NCBI RefSeq assembly: GCF_047663525.1
Contig: NC_092613.1
Location: 2,629,501-2,693,500 of the forward strand
Direction of reading: 5' to 3'
DNA: 64,000 nucleotides
Source: Anas platyrhynchos
Taxonomy: Eukaryota > Chordata > Aves > Anseriformes > Anatidae
Positions 33,001 through 42,800 of this stretch are shown here, piece by piece. Numbering within the stretch: position 1 is the first letter of the stretch; every line of letters begins with the position of its first letter. Both the position numbers and the translations under genes were made by a program. The notes beneath the pieces were generated by a model. That model searched no databases. It was given only the letters and a program-made list of their open reading frames with translations, and was not told the DNA's origin.

Positions 33001-34262
33001 CAGCAACCCAGCAAGGCTCACATCTGCACAGATTCATTCTCTCCATAACCTCCAGGAAACAGTTCCTGGCCTGTGCGCACACTGAACTGAGCCCAGGCAC
33101 TGCCACAGTATCCCAGCCCTGTCAAGGAGAACAAGACAACTGCTAAGTGTGTGCCTGGTTTGTCAGCGTGGGCTGCCCAGGCTGTGCTAGTCGGGGCTGG
33201 TTGCAGCAGGGCTATCACTTCCCAGGCTTGCATGCACTTTTCTGCTCCCCAGCTCACCTGGTCAAGAAGGTGGAGGCGGTTGACGTAAGCCTGCTCTGTC
33301 TCCAGCAGCTCCAGAGCGATTTTCTTTTCCTCTGGCTCCTGCATGAGGAGAAGGGCTCAGTCTCATGGGCAGTGATGTGAGCTGTCCCTAACAGCCTGAG
33401 GGGATCCAGCTCTGTTCCGCAGGGTTCAAAGCCCACAGTGCAGCTGGAAGTGGACCTTACTCTGGGTCAGGGCAAAGGAAGGGCTTCAACAAAGCATCCA
33501 GCAAAACTGAGTGTGAAAACAAAACTGTGTGAAAACAAAGCAGGCTGTGGGGAAGCTTGGCTCACATTCTTATAGATCACTCCTTTCTCCATGTCTGTTT
33601 CTCCTAGGGCAATACAGGCCTAGTGATCTCATACAGTAGGGCAGCATGGGGTGGGTTAACCCCATGGTCTGCAGTTCCACCAAGGCTTCTGAATGAGACC
33701 TGCAGAAATGCATCTGCAATAGGCATGGGTGACGCTGTGGGACCAACCATGCTATAGTTATATCAGAGCTAGAAGACACAAGCTTTACCTGGATCTATCT
33801 GACTACAGGGAATTTGTGCCCAAAGCACCAGGAATAGGGCCACTTCTCTGTCACCCCCTGCACCAGACCTTGAACAGGCAGTGACTTGCTCAGCAGAGAC
33901 CTCAGCTCTGATCCAGCACACACAACTGGGTGTGAGCACCCATCAGCCTACCAGGAACCACCTCCAGAGCTCACCTTGCTGCCAGCTTCGAGGCCTGGAT
34001 CCTGTTGCCTCCTCCAGTTGTCCCCGCTGATCTTGTGTCGGAAAGAACGAAGGCATTTGAAGCTAAGCCCCTTCTGACCTTGCTGCTCTTTCTGCCCTGC
34101 TGCTGAGGCCTTCCTCTTCTGCTGTTCCTCCTCCTCCTCACTCTCTTGCTCTGCTTGGTGCCTGGCAGCCATCTGGGAGAAGTTCTGGCCCTGGCTGGCT
34201 GAGGATGTTGGAAGCTGTTGGGGCTGGCTTGTCACAGGATAAGCCTGGCCATGCAGAGAGTG
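26636..34262 (-). CDS. FGD2: FGD2, FYVE, RhoGEF and PH domain-containing protein 2
   Basis: FGD2 is a guanine-nucleotide exchange factor for Cdc42 that binds phosphoinositides on endosomes and membrane ruffles, mostly in leukocytes. I read 15 minus-strand exons: 33975-~34262 (N-terminus uncertain), 33258-33338, 31215-31363, 30678-30834, 30417-30555, 29851-29909, 29309-29455, 28833-28925, 28417-28496, 28308-28338, 28080-28172, 27718-27843, 27378-27524, 26952-27095 and 26636-26866. From EPEEKK at 33338 to the stop they join in one frame of 558 codons, about the length of the same part of human FGD2. Order: DH, PH, FYVE, PH. The family member is chosen by close similarity to human FGD2 and by the MTCH1 neighbour. 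All splice sites are canonical except the donor after 29309, which is AT (see findings). The CR1 at 31390-32990 lies antisense in an intron. Confidence 0.93.
27101..27248. repeat. (AAAAT)n microsatellite, about 145 bp
   Basis: TAAAATAAAATAAAA-type pentanucleotide, nearly perfect, with a few AAAAAT and ATAT slips. It lies in the FGD2 intron and begins within about 5 bp of the splice acceptor of the 26952-27095 exon. Confidence 0.95.
27378..27843 (-). CDS. FGD2: FGD2 FYVE zinc-finger exons
   Basis: Two exons. The FYVE signatures are intact: WVRD (WxxD), [10 protein letters not shown] (basic patch that binds PI3P) and RVCQECY (RVC motif). Cysteine pairs CMRC, CRAC, CAHC and CQEC give the eight zinc ligands. 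The exon junction falls between ACGY and VVCAHC, phase 0. Confidence 0.95.
28080..29455 (-). CDS. FGD2: FGD2 first PH domain exons
   Basis: Five exons. [14 protein letters not shown] links from the DH domain. [16 protein letters not shown] starts the PH fold. [13 protein letters not shown] and the following [11 protein letters not shown] form strands. [18 protein letters not shown] and the 31 nt mini-exon [10 protein letters not shown] precede the C-terminal helix [12 protein letters not shown]. The junction between the 29309 and 28925 exons lacks a GT donor. If splicing uses GTGGGA at 29269 instead, 13 residues ([13 protein letters not shown]) are inserted in frame between two strands of this PH domain. 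Confidence 0.9.
29851..33338 (-). CDS. FGD2: FGD2 DH (RhoGEF) domain exons
   Basis: Five exons encode the Dbl-homology domain. The first helix is [14 protein letters not shown]. The second exon has [11 protein letters not shown] and FLPELQKRM. The third has [18 protein letters not shown]. The fourth has the conserved [20 protein letters not shown] core that contacts Cdc42. The last holds [10 protein letters not shown]. Exon ends fit exactly: 81, 149, 157, 139 and 59 nt with matching phases. All key DH residues of the family appear present. Confidence 0.93.
31390..32990 (+). mobile_element. CR1 LINE, 5'-truncated, with decayed reverse transcriptase
   Basis: A plus-strand CR1-like element inside an FGD2 intron, antisense to the gene. 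The left half encodes reverse-transcriptase-like pieces ([38 protein letters not shown]), and later pieces include [20 protein letters not shown] and [10 protein letters not shown]. Stops and frameshifts break the frame (for example at 31738). The right end has CR1 3' landmarks (GAAATTCTTTACTATGAGGG) and ends in ATTCTGTGATTCTATGACTC-type 8 bp repeats at 32950-32985. CR1 copies itself through RNA; this copy is dead. Confidence 0.92.
33975..34262 (-). CDS. FGD2: FGD2 N-terminal exon (start unresolved)
   Basis: It ends in GSK before the donor GTGAGC and joins in phase 0 to EPEEKK. The exon is low-complexity: an acidic run ([12 protein letters not shown]) then a basic segment ([10 protein letters not shown]). 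The frame is open from 34262, but the only ATG in it is at about 34171 (MAARHQ). Either that is the start, or the exon begins at an acceptor such as CATGGCCAG near 34250 and an upstream coding exon is unseen. Human FGD2 has about 97 residues before the EPEKK segment; this exon supplies roughly 65 to 95. Confidence 0.6.
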
Positions 34263-37200
34263 TTAGTCCTTCCAGGGGAATTTGCCAACCCTGCAAGGGG
34301 GGGGAACCAGCACGATCAGATGCCCCAGCACAGTGCAGGCCTCCCGGCTGCCAGCCCATAGGCTGGCTTTCCCACAGCACTGTCCTGAGCTGGCCTAGGC
34401 TACCATCCTCAAGCAAGATGGTAGGAAATGGCAGCACTTCAGTGCTGATGCTACCCTGCTCTGCCACAACCCTGCTGATACAAACCAGTGTCTGAAAGCC
34501 TATACATAGTCTGAGGGTGACATGATCCAGTCTTTCCTCTCCTGGTTCCTCCTGCTGGTGTGGTTAATCCCCATCCTGCTCTACAAGAGCACAGCTCAGC
34601 CATTTATCCTATTCACAGGCAGCCTGAGCCATCTTAGCCTTCCAGACTTGTACAAGCCACATATCTCCTTGGCACAGCCCATCACTTCCTCTCAGGCATC
34701 ACTAGGTGGGAGCAATCTGAAATCTGAAGCTTTGCTGGGTTTTCTGCCCTGTCCCAGGCTCTTCTCCTCGCCACTCCTGATGTCTCCATGCAATAACACA
34801 CAAACATGCCACCACGTTTTGCTGAATGTAGCCAAAATTCTGGGCTGCAACAGATCACCTGGAGGTTTTCCCCTCCCACTTCAGTGTTTCTTCCCAGAGA
34901 TATGTCTCTGCCAACTTGTTCCCCATGTCTCCATAGGCTTGACTTGGCATAGTGCTCTTCAAGCCACTTCCAGTCTGGATCTCTAGTTTAAAACTAATTT
35001 TACTAATTGTGCTAGGGCCTGACTTGGGAAACCTGACAGCCTCTGAATACCTCTCACCAACTCAACAACTTTCAAGGCAATGCCAGTCCTTGATCATCCC
35101 AGACCTTATCCTTTCAACCTTCCTCCCCAGGGTCAGGACAAATCCCACATGAATACCACTTCCATCTCTGGGCTCACATCATCACTTTGGATACATGTCA
35201 AACAAAGCTTGTCTGTACTGTTTATCCATGGAGGGGCATCATCCCTGTTCCCAGCAGGATCCTCTTCCACTTCAAGTCCACGCCATTTAGCTTTGGTGTC
35301 AGCAAATGGTGCATCTGGATCTTTGCTTGCTCCCAGCTGTTAAATGCCCAAAGTGCAGACCTGTCCTTTGCAGCACTGGAACAGCTCTGGCTTTCTGTCT
35401 ACTGCTGCTGTGGAGCCAAAGCAGGGAACCAACTGTCCTGGGCACAAGGCTTTAAAAGCCAAATAGCCAAGAGGTCTCAGCCCTGAGGAAGGTTTGTGTT
35501 TTTGCAGAAGGGTGATCTTTTAGTGGCTTTCTCTCTTCTCTTTTCTGGCAAAGACAAAGACAAATACAGAGCAGCACCTTGAAGGTGACGGCAGTGAGCT
35601 GTCTGTCACCAAAGAGCTGGTTGTTTAGTAAATTCCTCCAGGCAGAAACTAGTAAGACATCCAGTGGTGACCTGCAGACAGGAATGGAGTGAGGAGGAGG
35701 AGGAGAAAAGCAGGATGAAACTGGACATAAAACCATGAAGCTGCAGACAGGAAGTGACTCAATAGCAGACACTCATCTGAAGAGGAGGACAGATCTATCC
35801 CCACATGGACCAGCATGTGTCTGTGAGCTCGTGAGTGCATCCACAGACACACACACCTGTCCTTGGAGGCAGTCATAGCCCTTTCTGTGATAGAGATGAT
35901 TTATCCATCTCTCCCAGTGCCTTCCAGACCTGTGTAAGCCTAAACCCACTGCTGAGATCCAACAGGGAACTTCTCTGTTTCTATTTGCAGTATGACTTGT
36001 GCTGACTTAGGCTACGCTGTTTTCTGTTCCAGAAAACTTGTTTCCAGGTTCTACAGCTTCCTCTAAAAGTGATAAAAGTTACTTTTATTTCCCCTAACTC
36101 AAACATATGCAAACAACAAACACACAGCAGCAGCAAAATGGGGATAGATCAAAGACCACAAATGTTTCCAACACAATATCACAAGACAAATTGTGACTGT
36201 AGGACCATGGGAACAACCATACTACTCTGAAGCCCTCCAGAGCACAAAGGTCAAGCAGAGCACACAATGTAGGCAAAGCACCTGGAGCAGAAGGAAATCT
36301 TATGTCTCACCATTTTTAGGAAGGGCTGCAAAACCAAGGCTCACTGAGAGCACCTCACAGATACAAGAAAAGGCAAGATTTGGTATCCCTATTTAGCAGA
36401 TAGGAAAACTTAGGCATTGACCACAAACACAACCTACCCCAAGCCTCAGAACCACCTCACTGGAGCAAGGCATATCACCAGCCCTGATTCTGGCCTATGC
36501 TGTTTGTCATCCCATGCAATCTGCAGGTCCCAGCTCATGCTTCAAATGAAGATGCTGTTTTATGGAGCAGCCACACAGCCTGAAAGGCATTGACTCCCCT
36601 CCACACACACACTCCCTTGCAAGATGCTTTCTGTTCCCCTTCCTAGGGGTCATACTGCTGCAAACAACTGGATGTCTGAAGCTGGTGTCTGAGGCTCAGG
36701 CCCTCCAAGACACTCAAGTAGTGGATTTCCAAGGACTGTGAAGCGCCCAGCTGTCTACCTGCTGGCCCAGAGCTCGTGGGGCTGCTCTGGTCAGAAGAGT
36801 TGCAGAGGAAGCTGGAGGTGTACTGGTGGAGCTATGGCAGGAAGCGTGCACACCTACCGCCCCAGGCTGTGCTTGCCTTTGGGTGAGAACTGTCTGCATG
36901 TTTGCAAACCAAAATCTTCTTCTCCAGAGGCAGCAGAAAAACAACATTCAGCAGGCAGGCTAACTGCAAAGGTACTGAGCCTAAACCTGATTCTGGCACA
37001 GAAACCTCCAGCAAAGTCAGTCACCTCCTAGCTAAGGTTTTCAGACTTTGCTCCATGATCTGCAGCATGAGGAAGGCTACAGGGCAAATCTGAGTGCTAA
37101 AGAAAAACAAATTCCCCAATTGCCTTTCCCCACAGCCTCCAAACAACCTCCACCACGGGTCTTCTTTCCAAAACCCACACCACGTGGAACCCTAATGTAC

Positions 37201-37600
37201 CTGTAGTGCCCCTGACGTTTCCTTCTTACCCACAGTCTTCAAACAGCCACAAGGTTCAGCATGTTCCACTGCCTGCCTCCCTTTCCATGGCACAGGCTGC
37301 GTCAGCTGGGAGCAGATCCCAGGTGTAAGGATGGAGCTGCAGGGGCAGGTGACTGTGTCTCCTGGCCACGGCCCTGAGCCTTTCCCTCCCTTACTCCACT
37401 TTGAGGTGTCCCTGGGACCCACAGCACAGACCAGCTGCTGTCCCTTCTGCAGCAGATGAGCTTTTATCTGGCACGGCCTCAAAAAGGAAAGAGGAAGTGC
37501 ACCAGGCTGCAAGGAGCAGCTCTCAAAAACACTGGGAATTTGTTCAGCCTGTCCCCAACCCGGCTGCGGCAGCAAAGGCAGGGCAGCAGCAGAGTGGCTG
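34263..37600. other. Intergenic or FGD2 5' region, no gene recognised
   Basis: Mixed-composition sequence upstream of the FGD2 exon I can place. Any further FGD2 5' exons should lie here. I looked for a conserved N-terminal segment and found nothing convincing; a VFES-containing frame at about 37500 (minus) is too weak to call. Confidence 0.4.
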
Positions 37601-37945
37601 TGTTATAAATGAAGTCTCAACTCAATCTGAATTTAGTAATATTTATAAAAGAATATTTATAAAAGGTATAAAAGGCAAGTAAACGGCACTGGGTGTGCGG
37701 GGAGTCTACGCTCCACCAACATGCACACAAGAACATCAAGCATTCTAAATATACAGAACATCGCTTTACATACTAAACGCAACTATGCCTATACATACGT
37801 ACAATCAGAAAAGGTAACAAACAATCCTTTAAGTTCCATGGCTTAACAGTCTCCATTTTCCATTCCTTTTCTTAATTACAAACAAGTCTCCATTCTCCAT
37901 TCCTTTTGAACAATATGTCTTGCTTTAAGTTGTCAAGCAACTCGG
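37601..37945 (-). mobile_element. LTR related to types B and C, minus strand
   Basis: It begins TGTTATAAATGAAGTC on the plus strand and carries GGGAGTCTACGCTCCACCAA, the landmark shared with the LTRs at 19944 and 25255. No primer-binding site lies to its left, so it is a 3' or solo LTR. The right edge is approximate. Confidence 0.7.
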
Positions 37946-37955
37946 CCTTTTGGCC

Positions 37956-38330
37956 TTATGTATCCTGCTCTTCCCAGATCAAAGAAAAGCAGATCCATCT
38001 CCTTTTCAAGGCCAATGGGGTCTGGGTCAAAAGGCACGTCCAGGTCAGCAGGGGGCGTAACAGCAAAGGCCTGCGATGGCTGTAGCGGCAGAGGTGCCCA
38101 TGGCGTAGCAGTTGGATCAGTAAAGGAGCCCGCAGCTCACTCACTATCTGGGAAACCACACGTGTCTGACTGTGGTCCCACAGGGCTCTTTAAGGCCTCA
38201 GAGACTGCTCGCCAGGTGCCGAGCAATCCCACTGCAACCTCGTTGTTTTTAGTTGCAGAGTCCCACAACTTGACATCAATTTGGTCCCATATTTCAGGAT
38301 CATAATCTGTCTGATTGTTAATAAGGATGT
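37956..38330 (-). pseudogene. gag: Retroviral gag-like remnant
   Basis: On the minus strand from about 38325 to 38150 an open frame contains DPEIWDQIDVKLWDSA, a Trp-rich pattern resembling alpha/beta-type retroviral Gag. It then breaks at a stop near 38135 and coding-like sequence continues in other frames. It sits next to a minus-strand LTR, which would be the 3' LTR, so most of the provirus between them has been deleted. The family assignment is tentative. Confidence 0.45.
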
Positions 38331-38390
38331 GGGAATATAAATGTTGTTTTTGCAGAGTTACATTGTTTAGAAGGAGGGAATGTGGTACTG

Positions 38391-38800
38391 AGATATGCTT
38401 ACAGTGATAAGAAAGCAGGCAACCTTGTAAAATGCAGACAACAAGACTCCTTAGGACAATTAGGTGAAAATCACGGTGTCAAGTCAAGTCAGATAAGTGA
38501 AGAAACATTACCACTTCAAGCAGTAAAAATGTCAAAAGAAATTTGATATTTAACAGGCCGGCAACTGAAGGCCATGCATTGTTTGTGAAGCATCAGATAA
38601 GATTGTGAACCTGGATTACCCACTCAGTGGGGAAACAGGGGAGGGTCCTGCCATCAAAAGCTATCTAAACTGTGTTTTGGAACTAGTAGATGTGCTCTCT
38701 CCTGCTTGTGGGGCGCCCGCCATTGCAATCGCGAATAAATTACTACTTCACTGAGATCCTCGCCTGAGCCTAAGTTATTGGCTACAGAGTGTTTCTCACA
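38391..38800 (+). mobile_element. LTR type A, plus strand, apparently complete
   Basis: It runs from TGTGGTACTGAGATATGC to GTGTTTCTCACA (TG...CA). It contains CCGCCATTGCAATCGCGAATAAA and TTATTGGCTACAGA near the 3' end, matching the truncated copy at 19585-19943 in the other orientation. No clear target-site duplication or primer-binding site was seen, so it is probably solo. It lies about 690 bp upstream of the MTCH1 start codon in the same orientation. Confidence 0.8.
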
Positions 38801-39034
38801 GTGGAGAACAAGCAACCTGAGACTGCATGGTGTCTCCTGAATCACCCTTCTTGGTTCCCTCTAAACTCTTTTACATTACTGATGGCCTCATCGTTAAGAG
38901 TCTGATATTATCATCAACCACAGGGGCTTTCCGACCCCCATGGCCACACTCCCAAATCTCCCCCTTCTTTATTAATGTCAACCATTTTCTCGACACGAAT
39001 TACCACTCCATATATAACAGCTACAATGCCACGA

Positions 39035-39800
39035 GCCCGCTACGCGTGCCGGCCCGCGGCAAGCCAGCGGCGGCGGGGCTGTGCCGGGGCAGCCCCCGCG
39101 GGGCCCGGCACTGCGAGGGGCCGCGACCGGGCTGCGAGGGAGCGGAGCGGAGCGGAGCGGAGGCTCCCTGGCCCTCCAGGGCTGCTCTGGTGCGAAGGGA
39201 CAAGAGCCCGCGGGTGGACAGCGCGCTGGGGCCAGCCTCTTGGCGCGCCGCAGCCGCCCCTGCGCGGCCCTGTCGCGGCCTCCTCAAGCCGCACCTACGG
39301 CGCCAGCCGCCGCGCGGCGCTGCCGGGCCGCTGCCGAGCCTCCGCCGCGTTGCCTCCCCCCACCCCGCCCATGGTCCCGCCCGCGGCCCCTCCGCCTCTC
39401 CCGCCATGGTCCCGCCCGTGCCCTCCCCCTCCTCCCTCCCCTCTCGGGGAGCTGCACCCGCGGCCCAGGCGCGGTGGTGGCGGGGCCATGGCGGACGCGG
39501 CGCCGCTGCCCCTGGAGGCGCTGACGCCCCCTGGCGGCGGCCCCGGGGTGAGGCCGGGGCCGGGCCGGGCCGAGGGCGCTGAGGGCGCTGAGGGCCTGTT
39601 CGTGGTGCTGGGCGCCGGGCTCGCCGCTGCCAGCCACCCGCTGCTCTACGTCAAGCTGCTCGTCCAGGTCCGGGGCCGGCTGCGGGGCGGTGAGGGGCGA
39701 ACCCCCGCGTGGGGGGGGTCCGAGGAGGGCCTGTGTGAGAAGGGGTGCCGGGCCCCCTGTGTGACGGGGCAGGGCGTGCCCCGCGCACCGGGACCCCCTC
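39035..39800 (+). promoter_or_regulatory. CpG-rich promoter region of MTCH1
   Basis: There is an abrupt change from AT-rich to very GC- and CpG-rich sequence at about 39035, covering the MTCH1 first exon. It includes (GGAGC)n at 39137-39162 and several CCGCCC/GGGCGG boxes. No TATA box was seen. Bidirectional activity toward FGD2 is possible, but the FGD2 first exon is not placed. Confidence 0.75.
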
Positions 39801-42800
39801 TAAGCGGGGGTTGAACGGGGCAGGAGGGACCCCCGGCACGGGGACCGCAGCGTACGGGGGGGTGAGGACACCCCGTGTAAGGAGGGACTGTGCTGCACTG
39901 CCCCAGCCGAGGCCTCTGTGCAACGGGGACCGCGTTGCGAAGGGGAGCGGGGCGCTCAGGGAGTGCCACGGGAGGGCAAACCCCGCGTGTACCAGGGTTA
40001 TAACGGACCTCTGTACGGCTGGGGAGAGGGATCCCTGTTTGACTGAGGAGATAAGGGCGTCTTGTGTGTACATCAACCTAGATAGTGGGGAAAGAGGCAC
40101 CTGCATAATGGGGTAATGAGGGGGCCCCATTGCCCAGGGTCCACCTGTATAACAGAGGATGGCACCCTCTCTAATGGGGATCCCTATGTCAGAGTGGGGG
40201 ACCTACATATAATTGGGAGGATGAGGGTACCTATAAAACAGGGAGCCTTATATATTAGGAGGATGAGAATACTTTCAGTGACAGGGACTCTATAGGACAG
40301 GAAACAGAAAATCATATATAATGGAGGGACAAAGACCACATGTGCAGTGGGGACTTCTTTAAAAGAGAAGAACTGAGACCCCTTTTTATGACAGCAGGTG
40401 GGGACCCATATAAAATGGGACAGATGAGGATACCTATGCAGTGGGGACTCCTATATAATAAAAGATGAGACATTCCTGTACAATGGGGGGTTGAGGATCC
40501 ACAGTATCCTGAGAACCCCTCTGTAATGGTAACTGCTATAAAATGAGAGGGACGAGGACCCCTGTTCTCCAGAGACCCTGTTTAATAGGAAGGGGACTGC
40601 CCATGTCATGGGACCCCCATGTATCATATGGTAACTGAGTGGGACGTGGCGCTTCAGCAGCTCAGGAAGATGGAATCAAGGCCATGTGGTCTGTCAGGTT
40701 CAGGAATGCCAGAACTGTTTTGGGAACCTGCTCATGGGGTTTCTCCTGCAGGTTGGGCATGAGCCACTACCTCCAACCATTGGAAGAAATGTGCTGGGAA
40801 AGAAAGTACTGTACCTGCCTGGCTTCTTTACCTATGGTGAGTATTTCTCCAGGCCAGCCCACACATGCTAAGTGAAATGCTGGATCCAGTGTCCAGCTGC
40901 TCTTCCACCTTCCCAGCAGCATCCGTGGTCTCATTCTGAGGCTGCACTTAGACGTTATATGCTACCACCAGTTGCACAGCCATCAGATGTACCTGTTGTT
41001 ACGAGGCAGGGACAAGAAAGTGGTGGCCCAGTCTGCATCCCCCTCCTATGGCATGTTGCACCGACTTGCTTCCATAGCTGAGAGTGCAGTGGGGGTTTGT
41101 ATGATGTAGGTTTGTTTGGTGGAGGGTTTTGCATGTATTAGAGATAGTGTATCGTGTTTCTTTGCTACAGAACAGCACTGCAATAACTTGGCCTTCTGCC
41201 CAGCTCATTTGTATTGTAGGTGGAGCCCTAAAGGGACAAAAATACCATGAAAGGGGAAGGTAATATATTTCTTTCTTTGTGGCTGCAGCACAGGAGAGGC
41301 AGGTGAATACTGCCTGAAAGTAGGAGGTACTTTCACAGGTGTGCAGAACTTTGGGGAAGGTGAGCCCTGAGAGTTAAATGGGGCCAATCCCCAAATCAGA
41401 CAGCAGTACTTGAGGGTGAAGAGCCAAGAGCAGGAGCAGTACAAAAACACTGCAAGCTGGGACACCCAGAGCTAGAAATGCTCCAGTGCTGTGCTTTGGA
41501 AGATGATGCATTTTCCAAGTAGATTTACAGCACTGCATGAGGGAGATGGGCACTGCCTTCACTCGGGACAGCAGAAGATGGGGAGGAGGAACAGTCAGTA
41601 CCTGCAAGCTCACAGTGGGTTGTATTCCACCCTGTTATACCAGGGACAGATTGGCTCCTTTGGCTTTTATTTTTGTCTGTAAACCTGCCTGGGAGAAGGT
41701 GGCAGGGCAGGAGCAGAATCTGACTTTGCAAGGTCTTTATTTACCCTGACTCTGACCCTGCAGGGCAGAGGGAGAAGGTCACAACACGCAACACAAGAGA
41801 TTATCCCACCCTACCTTAGTTCAGTTCAGACTGCCGTGTAGCCCTTTCAGGTAAGCAGAACAGTCAAAGGATGCACTCATCCTTCCAGTTTAGACAGATG
41901 TGACAAAGAATAGTTAAGTTTTCTTTGCAACCTATATTAAATTTATTTAGAGCTTTATAATAAAACATTTGTGGCAGGACTGCAGAGCAGTTGCTGTGAC
42001 TTCCAGAGCTCCAGCGTGGTTTCAGCTGAATGCTGAAGTGGGGCAGGATACTCTCCACAGGTTGGCTGTATCCCAGCTGACAGCAGCCTGGTCTTTTCTT
42101 ACCCAGCCAGACACATTGTGAAAGTGGATGGGAAAAGAGGCCTCTTCCGCGGTCTTACTCCTCGCCTCATCTCAAGCACTTTATCGACTGTCACCAGGGG
42201 AAACGTGAAGAAGGTAAAGGTCGTCTTCTCTCTCCGTAAATCATCTTGCTGGGGCAGACAGTGCTACTGGAGAAGAGCAACAGAGCCTGCATGTGCTTGT
42301 ACCCAGCCATGACTGAACATGGAGGATTAAAGTACCTGTTCCACTCCACCACCTGGTGGCTCTAAATAGTCCTCCAGGACAGAAGGAAAACAGTGCCCAT
42401 ATCCCCAGAACTTACTTTCTAAAGAATCTCAATTGAATTTGACCAGTCACGTGCCTTTTATCTTTTACAAGCAGTCTCATGGTAGTTTTCCTCTGTTTTA
42501 CCTTCCATCCTTCGTTCTCCTGTCTTCCTCCTTGTCTGTTTTTCTACTGTAGTTTAGAACACAACTGCTGAAGGTTTCCTTCCAGCCCTCAGAAATCACA
42601 GGCTTGTGGGTCAGCATCTCCATCAGTTTTGGCCATATGTTTCTTCTCTCCTGCTCAGGCCTTTCCGCTGGAGGACATGGAGCATGTTTCTAACAAGGAT
42701 GATATGAAGACTTCCCTTAGGAAAGTGGTGAAAGAGGTGAGAAATGGATATAGCATGTTAATGAGTGATTAGGGAGATCACACTGGGAATGTGCCTGAAG

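Noticed and set aside
37192-37575. Possible FGD2 first exon (minus) with a VFES segment
   Set aside because: Similarity to the mammalian N-terminus is limited to three or four residues, and no ATG or splice structure supports it.
39000-39814. Open frames of 128-279 codons across the CpG island
   Set aside because: High GC removes stops. Only the part from the ATG at 39488 to 39667 matches MTCH1; the rest is promoter or intron.
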